Positions 12,455-23,960 of a DNA stretch of 64,000 nt are shown here, piece after piece. The position numbers and the translations under genes were made by a program. Within the stretch, counting starts at the first letter, position 1. Every line of letters starts with the position of its first letter. The notes below the pieces were generated by a model. It saw only the letters and a program-made list of their open reading frames with translations. It searched no databases and had not been told where the DNA came from. This DNA is from Lasioglossum baleicum (taxonomy: Eukaryota; Arthropoda; Insecta; Hymenoptera; Halictidae): positions 9,114,001-9,178,000 of the forward strand of contig NC_134932.1 in the NCBI RefSeq assembly GCF_051020765.1, given 5' to 3'.

Positions 12455-12577
12455 GTGAGTGTCCTTTAACTCTTCGACGCGTTAACCAATCCGCCGCTAA
12501 AATATCTTACCACCCTGCCTTGTTTCCGGTCTACCTCACGCCTATCTATGTGTTCTTCCTGTAGGCATTACTATGTA

Positions 12578-12779
12578 ATGGGTTGGAACGAAACTTCTTA
12601 ACATTTGCAAATGAAAATTCCAAGATGAAATTAAGATATTTATTCACAGGTTTATTAAAAAATTGCGAAATGCAATGGAACAGAATGGAAAATGTGTTAT
12701 TGAACGAATCTCTGTGAATCTCTTAATTTTATCATTGAATTTTAATTTAAAGACGCTAGGAACTATCGTTCCAACCCAA
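12578..12779. mobile_element. Mariner-type MITE, TTGGGTTGGAACGAAA family, copy 1
   Basis: Left end ATGGGTTGGAACGAAACTTC, right end CGTTCCAACCCAA inverted, TA on both sides (12576-12577, 12780-12781). It lies only about 120 bp after the sprouty exon 1 donor. Sister copies are at 13766-13933 and 23071-23204 and share the AAAATTCCAAGATGAAAT and TCTTAATTTTATCATTGAAT blocks. Confidence 0.85.
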
Positions 12780-12783
12780 TAGT

Positions 12784-13153
12784 AGGGGTGTGGGCGGGTA
12801 TCCGGACCTCTCGAGTCTCGGGACTCGAAAATTAGTGATCCTAGAGTACCCGAAAATCTATGACACTCGGGGCTCCGAACAATATAAATATTTTCGGGTT
12901 CCCAACCCTATTTTGACTTTGGGTGCCCGGGTATCACGAATTTTCTAGTTACAAAGGGTGGACGGGTTTTCCCAAAATTTTCTAGCCTCCGTTCGGTTTT
13001 TGGGGGTGTCTGAACAGTATACATTTTCGGGTTCCTGAGTACATATCACGAGTTTTCGTGTGAACGTTTCTTATGCAAAACAAGTGTATGATTTTGGGAA
13101 GTTCAGCCCCGATCCAACCCGAACCCGGAATTTTCGAGCACCCGCCCACCCTC
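12784..13153. mobile_element. TIR element with GGGGTGTGGGCGGGT ends
   Basis: Left end TAGGGGTGTGGGCGGGTA, right end GAGCACCCGCCCACCCTC inverted. The interior repeats TTTCGGGTTCCC-like motifs. It directly abuts the preceding mariner MITE. The ends suggest a hAT-like MITE, but no clear 8-bp duplication was found. Confidence 0.55.
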
Positions 13154-13765
13154 GGGCGTTACCGATAGTCAAGTTGAATTACCGACCGAGCACGAACGTG
13201 TCCTACGCGTGAAAATTCCCTCGTTGCATTTCTTACAGCTTGGCGAGTATGCAACGGGAAGCTTTGCTTTCTCATAGCGCGATTACGATTCGGGGTTTGT
13301 TCTTCTCCTTGGAAACGTAGATGGACACAGGTTTCGACTCACCGCGGCATTCTCGACTAGAGAATCGCTACTGAATTGGTACACTGGAAGTCCATTTGTT
13401 GGAGGGAAACGCTTCCGGATATACACCCGGGATGCGTTGGACGTGTGTTCGCGCTCTTATCGAAGCTACTGCCAAGTGGCACTCCACTTACGCGAACACA
13501 GCGTCTCTTTATGCTGCCGGCGATCAGTCTGAACATCGCGAACTCGATCCCATTCATAAAGGCCCGGGTTCAGCTGTGTATACACGCTGACTGGGACGGT
13601 TGTCGCGGGACAGCCTTCTCGGACGTGTCGCTGCGCTTCGACCACGGCAAATGCTCCGCGAAGAATAACGTTATTTCGTTATTTCCATCGTCGTTTCTTG
13701 TTATGTACATGTAATGGCGCATTTTTTAAGCATTTATTACGAAAAACGAATAGATATGTGATTTA

Positions 13766-13933
13766 TTAGGTTGGAACGAAATTTCGTAGTGTTTGCAAAT
13801 GAAAATTCCAAGATGAAATGAAGATATTTATTTGTATACGAAAATGTGTTATTCAACGAATCTGTGAATAAATCTCTTAATTTTATCATTGAATTTTAAT
13901 TTAAAAACGCTACGAACTTTGGTTCCAACCCAA
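13766..13933. mobile_element. Mariner-type MITE, TTGGGTTGGAACGAAA family, copy 2
   Basis: Ends TTAGGTTGGAACGAAATTTC and TGGTTCCAACCCAA, flanked by TA at 13764-13765 and 13934-13935. It differs from copy 1 by an internal deletion of about 35 bp. Confidence 0.85.
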
Positions 13934-13934
13934 T

Positions 13935-14799
13935 ATAACGGTCAAACCATGGGGGGAACTTAGGCTCCATGAAAAATAACGTTACTTTGAACGTCGATCG
14001 TTGTTACTATTGTCACTCGACTGCAGATTTGATGCATTTATTATGAAATGCGAATAAATGCATCAAATACGAAATACCATATGTAAATTTCTATAATCTT
14101 TAACGTTTAATTACTCGTTTTTCTCTTCGCCAGGATGTAGAAATATCGAAACGCAGAGAGAAAAAGATGAAAATTATTTGAACGGTGTTATTGGTGTTCG
14201 AGCGAAAGGATTCCGAGTAAATAGGAAGTCCTCCGACGAGCCAACCGTTTCCTATTATACTACCGGTCTTCCAGTTTCTCGTGAATCGATGCGCCTTGTA
14301 GCTGCTTCCGGTTTCTCCCTATTGTCTCGACTGGAATCTAATACGCGTACAGACCGGTCGAGGGCGAACGCGTACAAAAGGTTTCACGGGTGCGAGGGTT
14401 GCACGGTGCACGGGACACAGGACACCGGAGATGGAGGCCGGTTTTCTCTGTTCCACGTTCGTTTCGGAAACGCCGGTTAAGACCTGGAACTACACCGGTG
14501 ATCGCCTTTCTAACCCTCGTTTAACCCATTGCACTTTAAGGCGCCACTAAAACTTACCATTCCGTCATTCCGCAATGGACAATTTCATAGACGTAGAATG
14601 GGTGGGAAAAAATTGTTTAATATTTCTGTATCTATATCTTTTGTGCCAATAAGTGTACAGTAGTTTTACGCAATGTTTTGTACCTTTACTGCAATATACA
14701 GTACATACAGTCGGGGAAAATGTTAAATCAAAGGATTTGATTCTCTAGCAAACTAGTCGGTCTAACATCTTTAAAAAATTCAAGTGATTTGATCCAATT
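13935..14799. other. Intronic stretch, nothing recognised
   Basis: No gene and no clear repeat boundary. A + frame at 14178-14480 lacks protein-like features. A GGCGCCACTAAAA motif near 14541 is shared with the TTAA-element fragments elsewhere in the window. Confidence 0.4.
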
Positions 14800-15719
14800 T
14801 TAACACGTTACCTACCGAAAGTCTATTAATAGAATTTTCAATAAGATTTTCAATCTTAAGGGGTTACGCCACCCTGAGACGGCCGAAATAACATCAAAGT
14901 TTACGAATTTTTTTCTCCAGAAGTATGAATGTGACAATTTTTCTATTATGATATACGGTTAGGGCATACATTGAAGATTATTCTGTAAAAATTTCACAAA
15001 AAAATATTAAAAAATGGCCGAGTTATCCGTTCCCTTGCATAGCTCCTCTATCAAAACACGTGTAGACGGTGTCACGGATTGTGATGCCCAGAGTTATCTG
15101 AAATTAAAAAACTTAATTTTCTTGTTCCTAGATAAATTATCTATGTATCGTGTAGCATAGGGATTTCAAGAAAAAAACCATTTTTGTACAAATGCGAGGA
15201 AAATGAAAATAAATATTCAATTTTTACCCAAAAAATCAATATTTGAACGACTGTTATAAACAATTGGGACATCGTATCAGAAAATCCTATGCTACACGAT
15301 AAATAATTTATCTAGGAACAAGAAAATCATGAGTTCTTTAATTTCAGATAACCCTGGGCATCACAATCCGTGACACCGTCCACACGTGTTTTGACGGAGG
15401 AGCAATGCAAGAAAACTCGGCCATTTTTTAATGTTTTTTTGTGACATTATTACAGAATAACCTTCAATGTATGCCCTAACCATATATCATAATAGAAAAA
15501 TTGTCACATTCGTTACTTTTGGAGAAAAGAAATTCGTGAACTTTGATGTAATTTCGGCCGCCTCAGGATGGCGTAACTATTAGATGACGTTATTGAGGGT
15601 GACTTGTTAGATCACAATGAAAATTGCTGTTGCTATTAAAGGTTCCATTAAAAAGTGTTTAGCCATGTACGATAGATTTTTCAAAATTATGGAATAATCA
15701 CCGGTGGGTAATGTGTTAA
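14800..15719. mobile_element. TTAA-flanked element (TTAACACGTTACCTACCG ends) with a nested foldback
   Basis: Begins TTAACACGTTACCTACCG and ends inverted CGGTGGGTAATGTGTTAA. TTAA at each end suggests a piggyBac-like target, by established knowledge of that superfamily. A second copy is at about 28113-28732 and shares the ends and a GGAATAATCACCGGT block. Its middle is occupied by the palindrome at 14862-15577. Confidence 0.7.
14862..15577. mobile_element. Large foldback element, arms about 340 bp
   Basis: Left arm runs from GGTTACGCCACCCTGAGA to near 15175; the right arm is its inverted copy ending TCAGGATGGCGTAAC. Blocks pair in mirror order: ATACGGTTAGGGCATACATT with AATGTATGCCCTAACCATAT; GGTGTCACGGATTGTGATGC with GCATCACAATCCGTGACACC; ATGCTACACGAT with its complement around the centre near 15235. 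There is no coding capacity. A transcript of this region would form a very long hairpin. Confidence 0.85.
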
Positions 15720-16344
15720 GAAAGTATATACAGTCTTTTCAAACAAGTTTCTGGTCGCGTTATACGGGAGTATACTGTATCTCGGAGTGCACAGAGCTGA
15801 TCGATGGTTTCGTGAGGGGACGGGATCGCGACGTGGGTGTGGGTCTCGAGGGAAACGCGATCAAGGATCCACGGAGCGTGACTCTTCGCGCGGATTGAGT
15901 CACACTACGCTTTCATAGAGGAGGCGAGCTGGCACGGGCCGAGGAGTAGTGAATGAAATTTACCGGTGTAGAAAGTTGCGCGTGAGAAAGTCGCCCCCGG
16001 ACACGGCCGCCACCTTTCCGCTGGTGATGACGTCCGAAACGCAAACCCAATCGCGACCGTAGACGACGACGACGGTCGACGCCAGCACGTCGAGCGAAGC
16101 AGCGTTTGTTTCCAGCTTGGATTCTCGGGGCCGGCCGTTCTCCTCCTCTCTAACAACTCGCGACTCTCAGCGCAGCGCATAGCTCGCAGCACGCAGCTCG
16201 TTGCTCGTAGCTGGCAAAGGGAACGGCGACCTCGTAGGCGGGCCCGTCCATAGTTTTGCGGAAAGTATTCGCCTTGTTCCGACTGCTTATGAATGCGCCT
16301 GGGTGTGAATGGTATTCCGAGGGAGCAGCGTGTCGAAACGTTCG
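15720..16344. other. Intronic GC-moderate stretch, no gene
   Basis: A CG-rich frame on the minus strand (15905-16192) has no domain and overlaps other frames. Nothing else recognised. Confidence 0.4.
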
Positions 16345-16420
16345 CGACGACTCGACTAGAGTCGACTAGACTCGACTAGATTCGACTAGACTCGACTCGA
16401 CTCGGCTCGACTCGATTAGC
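16345..16420 (+). repeat. Short tandem repeat of CGACTAGACT-type units
   Basis: About seven imperfect 5-10 bp units built from GACT CGACTAGA. A run of 12 C follows at 16512-16523. Confidence 0.85.
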
Positions 16421-16569
16421 TCTGCTCGCGCGAATAACATCATCGTTTCCCTATCACCGCGCGATCCCCGTTGCGTTTCTCAGCCACTAATGCCGAGGTT
16501 AATATTGCATACCCCCCCCCCCCGCACACTGCACCACGATAATGTTTCATCGTTCTGAGTTTAAAAAAA

Positions 16570-17082
16570 AGCTGTTACTTTCCTTCGAAGGTCGAAGATT
16601 TTCGAAGCCTCGAACTTCGGAGTTTCGATCTCAGTAACTTCGAAGGTGATGATAATCGAATTGTTGAGTTCCTAAGCTTTGAACTTCGAAATTTCGCTTC
16701 TAAGTTGTATTCGATACAATTACAGGCATTCTTAAATATCGAAAAAATACGCCACGGCAGCTAAAAGATTGATTTTAATGGGTCGTTACAAACTTTCAAA
16801 AAAAAAATTACGCTGGATTAACTCATAATATCAGTACCTTTATACCAATAGTTTTTTTTTCTTTTATGCATGTCCTTTCTTAGTAATTTATGTTAAGTCT
16901 TTATTCTATTGTAAGTCTTTATTCTATTGTAAATGGATCTCGGTCCGTGCATAATAAATAATAATAATTGATCAAGTTACAACTTCATACGATTCGGAGA
17001 CTTCGAAGCTTCGTGCACTTTGAAGTTCCCTCCGTTCCTTCGAATCTTCGAAGAGTCGACGCTTCGGAGAAGTAACAGCCCT
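16570..17082. mobile_element. TTCGAAG-rich hAT-type element, TAGGGCTG family, larger copy
   Basis: Left end is decayed (AAGCTGTTACTTTCCTTCGA); right end AGAAGTAACAGCCCTA is intact. The interior carries an AT-rich insert with a TAAGTCTTTATTCTATTG direct duplication near 16892-16928. No target duplication could be confirmed. Confidence 0.6.
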
Positions 17083-17085
17083 AGT

Positions 17086-19040
17086 CTCGATTGTTTTCGA
17101 AACGAGGAAGCGCTGCCAGATGTTGCTGCAAGGCATTAAACTCGGCTTACGCTACGTTTTATCTGTCGCCGGTTAATCTTCGCTCGGCCTTCGATAAACT
17201 ATTTCCACCTTCGGAGATGTCGAACAAAGTTCTACGAGGCCGGAAAGAAATCTCGTTCGTTCTTACAAAATTTACCCGCTCGTGTCGATCCTATTTGTGT
17301 TCCGGTTTAACGTGATCCACGAATTTTCCTCGATCGAGACGCACGTGCGACATGCGACAGGCGGTATGTCGCCGCTCGAAAATTTCCATACGGCGATCGA
17401 ATCGGTCCCATCGCTGGTCTCCTCTCTCTTGGAGCGGAGTACGAGCGCATGCGCTCGTGCTGTAGCATTCGATCGAATGCTCACAAACACAAACGCGTGA
17501 TTCGCCTCGACGGCAATAGGGAATGAATGCCAATCGCGATTTCGCGTACCTGGAGACTTCGCCGCGCATGCGTCTGCCCTGTACTCTCTTTTTCTCTCTT
17601 TTATTTCGTCTCGGTCTCTCGCGTTTGTTCGCGCACGTAGAACATAGGAACGGGCCGGACCGGACCGATTTACGGTCCGTTCGAGAATAATCGGTGACTC
17701 GCGACCTCGATGAGTAGTCGGTTTCCACGAAATTCGGTGAGCACGCGCGCGCGTGCTCGCTGACGCGTATCCCGAACCGATGAATCGGGGGACCTTAGGC
17801 GATATTATCTCGAGAAACTCGGAATCGCTTACTCAGAATACCGGGATCGAGATCCAACCCGTCACCTAGATATCCGATCGGACAGTCGCGATTAGATAGC
17901 CACCGATATCGAGCTGGTGATACTAACCAGGTAATCCGAATCGGAAACGCGTATTTGCGAATCGAATAGACCTCGCCTCCAGGCAACCCTATCGAGAATA
18001 ATAACTCGTTTCGAGAGATTGTCGTACGATGGCGAACTTGAATCGTTGGAATTCGCACAGAAAAAAGGAAATGTCTATTCGTTGATCTATTTACGCGAAC
18101 CAGAGAGTTTCTGTTTCTTCTTCATTTCTGCTGTAACGCGATTAACTCGTGCCGCGTTCAAGTCGGTTAAATTCAATTGAATTTCGACAGCAACGTAATT
18201 TTTGCTCCGCGTTACAAGAGTCCCGCGTCACAGGAGGGTTTTCCATTATTCTTGCACGGCGACATTCTCTTCTGAACGAGCTGACCGCGCAAGGAGTGCT
18301 CGCAGAAGACACAGCACAACGTCTGTACACGGTCGTTCTCGAAACGAGATATCGTGGTGCGCGCTCGAGCTCTCGTTCGAGCTCGCGTATCGTGACACAG
18401 ATACACGCACGCAAGTCAGGGTCGGTCTGGCATGAATGAAGCCATGATTTCCACGCATGGCGCATAGGTAGGCGAGTCGAACGAGACGACGCTGTTGCTC
18501 GCAACTTGCAGCTCGCAGCAGCTTGTCGATCGGGAAAGATCAATCCTCTCTCTCTCTCTCTCGTCGATCAAGAGAAATCGTCAATCGATTTACCTTTATT
18601 ATCGTTACGAGCTCGCGAGATAAGCCAACGAGTGTCAAATTCCACGAAGAAAAAAGAATTGAAAGTGCTCGCGAAAGAAACACGCAAGAAGGAAAGAGAA
18701 AGAGAGCATAGCAGGAAGTTGAACGCGAAGTAGGCTGTGGAGATTAAAACCAACAGCGTCGTTAGATACTCGAACTTTTTTCCTTTCGTTTCTCAATGGC
18801 TGAAGCAATCGCGATAGCGATTTCGCTATCTACGGTTGACGGAGCCTTGGAATCGGCGATACCGAAAGCTGTTCGACCCGATTGCATCTCGATCGATCGC
18901 CGATCGATAAGTTTCTCATTCAACCAGTCCTCGTGCGGCTATATCAATGAAGACCGGTATCGTTATCGTTCGACGTTGTATTCGTAAACGATCTTGGTAC
19001 ACGTCTCGGAGGTTTCGCAAACATGCGAGAGCGATCGACG
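17086..19040. other. Intronic DNA, no gene recognised
   Basis: CG-rich with many overlapping short frames on both strands and none persuasive. A short (CT)n occurs at about 18548-18562. Confidence 0.4.
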
Positions 19041-19043
19041 CTC

Positions 19044-19096
19044 TTCGTCGTCGTCGTCGTCGTCGTCGTCGTTGTTGTTGTTGTCGTCGTCGTCGG
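19044..19096 (+). repeat. (GTC)n/(GTT)n trinucleotide repeat
   Basis: TCG trinucleotide run interrupted by four GTT units. It is non-coding on both strands despite the poly-Asp/poly-Arg frames it creates. Confidence 0.9.
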
Positions 19097-19295
19097 AGGC
19101 TCGTATCGGCTCGTCTCTCTCTCTTAAATTCCCTTTTATCGGCCTCGTTGCTCCGTGACACCCACGCACTCCGCGTGACGCAACTTTTCATCTGAACTTG
19201 AGAATTGACCTACGCTTCGAGATTCCCGCCGATACGTAAAAACGGATCGTTATCCGTAAAAATCGCTTGTTCCCCGTTCTCAATCATTTTTACCA

Positions 19296-19975
19296 CGCTT
19301 GTATTAGCTTGCCGATGTTGTCGTTGTCGTTGTATACGTCAAATCTTGTAATCGAATTTTAAATCATTTCCCGATGAGCTAGAAACTTGAAACATATCTC
19401 AGAACGGGATAACAATGCAATATTAAAACACAAATTTAGAAAGAAAACTGTGCGTCTAGGAGAAAAAAGAAATTTTAATATTAACCGTCACACCTCGTCG
19501 CGTTATGCTCGGCAGTATGTCATCGCGTTCAGCGATCCCCACTCCGCGCGCCAGCGCTCCCTACTCTACTACGCGTTCCCACTCCACCGACTCACTTAGT
19601 ACCGAAGGAGCTCAGTCGGAACATCAAGAGACGTCGTCTTTCGGAGTCATCCCCTCATTCTACCTCGCGAATTTCCATATCTTGCGTTTCTATATATGTA
19701 TCTTACTATTTCATACCAGTAGTACTATATCTTGCGTTCCATTAAAAAAAGCCTAAAAAGTATTATAGAAAATAAACAAAATATATATAAAAACTTTTTA
19801 AAAACCACGCTTATACTAATATTCACTAAAAAGGAGAAAATAATTTTTTTAGGCATTGGTGACTCTGGCTCCACGCTTTTATTTATAGTCACTAATGCCT
19901 AAACAAATTATTTTCTCCTTTTTAGTGCATGTTAACATAAGCGTGGTTTTTAAAAAGTTTTTTTTTATTATATTT
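19296..19975. mobile_element. CCACGCTT-ended element with subterminal hairpin, copy 1
   Basis: Begins ACCACGCTTGTATTAGCTTG and ends inverted ATAAGCGTGGTTTTTAAAAA. It has a subterminal palindrome (about 19795-19970) whose arms contain CACTAAAAAGGAGAAAATAA and AGGCATTGGTGACT. About 680 bp, with a second copy at 32880-33545 that is colinear throughout. No open frame. Superfamily not identified. Confidence 0.75.
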
Positions 19976-20169
19976 TACATACAAATTCTCGTATTTCGCC
20001 GCGATAGAGATCTTCTGGCTGCGTGATCGACGATTTTTCCAAAGGTCGTTATCCGTAAAACTCGTTTATTCGTTTGTTCCTCGTTCTCATTAATCTTTAG
20101 ATACGAATTCTCGCATTTCGCCGTGACAGAGATCTACTGGCAGCGTGATCGACGATTTCTCCAAAAGTA

Positions 20170-20399
20170 TTGGGTTGGCAAGAAAGTAATTTCGGTATTT
20201 CAAGGTGAAATAGAGAGCCCAATTGTTTTATTCGAGCAATGAACTTCAACGAATAAGATATTTTACATTTTGTTCGATGATCTTTTGCCAAAAGGAATAA
20301 ATAAGCAAATATTTTATCGATTAAAGTACATCGTTTGAATAAAAAATATTCGGGTTTACTTCATCGTAAAATACCGAAATTACTTTCTTGCCGATCCAA
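20170..20399. mobile_element. Mariner deletion derivative, TTGGGTTGGCAAGAAAG ends
   Basis: Left end TTGGGTTGGCAAGAAAGTAA, right end TTACTTTCTTGCCGATCCAA inverted, TA target at 20168-20169 and 20400-20401. The end sequence and internal ATGAACTTCAACGAATAAGA and TTTGTTCGATGATCTTTTGC blocks look like remains of a mariner element with most of the transposase deleted. A solo end of the same family lies at about 49700-49783. Confidence 0.85.
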
Positions 20400-20401
20400 T
20401 A

Positions 20402-21180
20402 GTAATCGCCAGGCGTTCGGCGTTCAGCGTCCGCTCTGTTATGTTATTCTGTTTGCGCGCGTCATTTCCTGCAAAGGGACGGGAGCGAAGCCGATGACGT
20501 AAAAGGCGACGAGGAACGTGGTTTTCCGATTTATCCTCGGAGAACTGAATAATTCGAGCCGCGTCCGAGATACGCGACAATGCGATATTCATTATATCTC
20601 GACGACGTACAGAGTGTCCGGCGACTGGAGGCGCGATCGAGATTGGGGGTTCGTTCTATCGTTCCTTTCTCGAGAAGATCGACTGGAAACGTTGGTTCTG
20701 CCTAGAATGACCGTCGCGTCGTGCTACAAGCCACTGGCCACGATGTTACTCGATTGTACCTCGTGGAATTCCGCGTTGTCGTCGGTGGTAGAAGGTCCGA
20801 CAACGCCGCGCGGGCTGTCTGTTTTGCTTTTCAATTCGATAACGATACGGCTGCCGATAAACGTCGTCGATACGAGATCCATCGATATACCGCGGCGATC
20901 GAACTTGCTTCCAAAAAAGAAATTAGCCCGCGTAATTGCTCCGATTCGAGCATTTCCGATTATCTCGCTGCGATAGGCTATTCTAAACGTTACTTTGAGC
21001 TTCGAGGTACTCTCCCGCTCATAAGTCTTAGGACACCTCTGGTTTTTAGTAAAACTCTGCTACATATATATTTCGTATAGATTATGAACCTTTAACTGTA
21101 TCAACTACATAATATAAATATAATGATAATGATCACAAATATGTAAAAACTATTTGGATCAACGTCAACGTAACAATTCA
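20402..21180. other. Intronic DNA, no gene recognised
   Basis: Two overlapping + frames (20518-20976 and 20721-21080) have mixed composition, start at GTG or other non-ATG codons and show no motif. Confidence 0.4.
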
Positions 21181-21189
21181 TTAAAAATT

Positions 21190-21380
21190 ATGAAATGGCC
21201 ACCCCAACCACCAGATTTGAACCACACAGAAAAAGTTATGGGATGAACTGGATAAACAGGTACGAAACTTTTGCCCCACTTCGAAAACACATTTGTAGAA
21301 TATTTTGGAACGGGAATGAAATAATATAATAACAGGAAGTATGGAGAAATTGATCCTTGATTCTCTTCGATGAAAAGAAA
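21190..21380 (+). pseudogene. Tc1-like transposase C-terminal relic
   Basis: The + strand encodes WPPQPPDLNHTEK, matching the third catalytic block of Tc1 transposases (W-P-x-x-S-P-D-L-N-P-I-E). A one-base frame change follows, then LWDELDKQVRNFCPTSK and MEKLILDSLR, which correspond in order to the segment after the catalytic Glu. Frameshift and stop codons make it dead. No TIRs or N-terminal part were found nearby. Reverse-strand frames at 21181-21529 are its shadow. Confidence 0.7.
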
Positions 21381-21534
21381 ATATAGATATGTTTCTTTTT
21401 AATATATTTCTTGGTAAGATTTCTGATATATGAGTGCAGCATCCTTCCCTTGACACGTAAACCTTTAAACAAGGACAAAATTTGATCGCATTGTTCAACG
21501 ATTATTTCATTTTTACAGAGTTGAACCAAATATG

Positions 21535-23070
21535 ATCACTGTCCTCAAGACTAATGAGCGGGAGTGTAATTATCGATTGGTTGGCTTCGTTGGCAGCAGT
21601 ATCTTGACAACGAAATTTCTTCGGATCTTGCGGAACCGCGGCGAGAAACAAATGATTTCAAAGTTCCTAGGTAGGCGTAACTCCTCGAACGATAATAACA
21701 GCGTGTTTATCGCGCACACGAAGCGTATCGACGAGCGCAACGCGCGCGGGTTCGCTCCTGTTTTTCAAACAGACCGTCCCGAGGAAAAAAGTGCACGATA
21801 TCGCGTTATCGAATAAATATATTCGAGAGCATTCCCGAGGAAGATTACTCTCTCCGCGAGAGGGACACTGAGTAACAGAGGAGAGGGAATAGAAATCGTG
21901 ACGTATCGCTTTCTTCGAGCGAACAACCGATTCTTTTACATAATCCCTGATTCGCCGGTCTCCGTGAAAAAACGACGGCAACTCGATAGCGTTCGAATTT
22001 CATTCACGAATCGAAACGAGGCTTGGCACTATTTCACGAGGAATTACGTGATCCCTGTTCTTCTTTTTCTTCTTTTTCAACTGAAATTTCGAGTTCTCAG
22101 CCAACACGTGCCGCGTGTCGGAAGACCGTGCGCCGCCGCGCCGGCCAGGTCTCTCGCACGTTTGTGAAATTTCGCTCCGCGTTTGGTCATGTTCTACAAT
22201 CTTTGAACCCAGATCGTCGGAGGACCGAAGGCGCGTTTTCGAGCGGCTGCTTGCCTGCCCGTTTCTTATGTAACGCCTCGCATTGCCTCGCCTCGCCTCA
22301 ACTCGCCTCACCCCTCTCTTCTCTCCCCGCCGCGGCCCGCTTCGTCTCACCCATGTGTGGTAACGCGCTGCGAATGCACGCGGATCGTCTTCGCGCGAGC
22401 ACTCCGTGTCCTTGAGCGACATGTGCCCGGAATAATGAATCGAAGGAGTATGAAACAGAGTCGCGAAAGGAGTGGCCGACGTACACCGCGACGTAGTGCA
22501 GCGAAGCGCGCGGTGCAGTGTTTCACTCATCGCCCTGGCATTCCGATTGCGCATCGCTCGCACATCCTTCTCCTCCACGATCCTCGCGAGTCAACAGAAT
22601 TTCATTGGTCACCGACTACCGCGGAACTCGTCCGCCCCTGGCACTATTCTCTTATTCACTTCCGAGAACCCATTTTCCACGAAAAAGGAGAACCTTCAGG
22701 ACACTTATATTCTATACAGTACACCATCCTATAATTTTTATTACGATTGCATTTCTGCCCCGATTTGTACTAATCTCCAATTCCACATAACACAGTAACG
22801 AATTAACCTTTCCTCTGTGTACTGCCACTCTAATGTTAACCGTGCACGAGGGAGTAATTGGACCCCATACATTTATGGAGGAAAACGAGAGAACAAAGTC
22901 TGCCTAAGTGCCTGTGACATTTTATTGATTTTTCAAAGATAAGTATATAATACTTAAAACATTTGGAACATACCACAGATAGCATTCCTAAAAGATATTT
23001 GGGAATTTTCTATTCGTCCATGTTTTATGTCCATTTGCACCTCATACACAGAGAGAAGGTTAATCTTCTA
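21535..23070. other. Intronic DNA, no gene recognised
   Basis: CG-rich overlapping frames on both strands (22000-22798) lack domains. CCTCGCCTCG short repeats occur at about 22276-22312. Confidence 0.4.
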
Positions 23071-23204
23071 TTGGGTTGGAATATTTATTCACAGGTTTAT
23101 TAAAAAATGGCAAGAAGCAATAGCACAGAATTGAAAATGTGTTACCGAATGAATCTGTGAATAAATCTCTTAATTTCATCATTGAATTTTATGTTCCAAC
23201 CCAA
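23071..23204. mobile_element. Mariner-type MITE, TTGGGTTGGAA family, copy 3 (internally deleted)
   Basis: Ends TTGGGTTGGAATATTTATTC and ATGTTCCAACCCAA, TA at 23069-23070 and 23205-23206. It lacks the AACGAAA subterminal block on the left, so at about 134 bp it is the shortest of the three copies. Confidence 0.85.
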
Positions 23205-23850
23205 TACCATTCTTCCCCAGTAAATTGCTACTCGTCGCGCAGGTAACAGGTCCGGATGCTTGCATAAAACTCGACTGTCGCATGGCCGAAATTCGTTTCG
23301 TTCGTCCTTCCAGCCTCTTTTCCCCTATCGCTCGCTGCGAGAGAGTAAACTGTGGATCGACGGTGGTTATGTTCGGGTTGGGTAACCGATACATTCGTAA
23401 CATGTTAACGATCGCGTTCGTCGACCAGGCTCGTCGACCTATCCCACTGATGTTCTCGAGCCGCGGTCGTAATCGAATCTCTAATAAGGGACGTGACTCG
23501 AGTGCTCCGAGTCGATTTCGTTCGATTCGAACAGCGTCGTCGGACGCTGAATTCCTTAAACGAGGCGGAGCGCGACGCAGCGCTATCGGGACACAGACAA
23601 AACGACCCCGATTCTCGTTCCGATCGACGGAAGTCGAGACCGATCGATCGTTCTCTCCAGTCCCTCATTCTAAAACGCAAAAGCCCGTTCAAATCCAAAC
23701 GCGTTTTCGTTTATTTGCGAATCGTACGTGCCTATCCCGATAAACTCGAATGGTCTGGAGCTTCTCAATGTACTCGATTGTTCCGGTGTGAAGGTACGCG
23801 TTCATCTGAGAGTTTCTGTCGACAGTTGCTCTCGAGAATACTCTCAATTT

Positions 23851-23960
23851 GAACGAAGAGCTTCGAGTATCGAAGCTTCGAAACTGCGATTCTTATCACC
23901 TCCGATGGTTTTGAAATCGACGCTTCAAAATCGACTTTCGAAGGAATGTAACAGCCCTAT
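23851..23960. mobile_element. Truncated TAGGGCTG/TTCGAAG hAT element
   Basis: Right terminus GAATGTAACAGCCCTA intact; preceding CGAAGCTTCGAAACTGCGA matches family interior. The left end was not found. Confidence 0.5.

Noticed and set aside
16570..17082. Complete hAT MITE with target duplication
   Set aside because: The left end is too decayed and no matching 8-bp flank was found, so it is listed only as a larger decayed family member.
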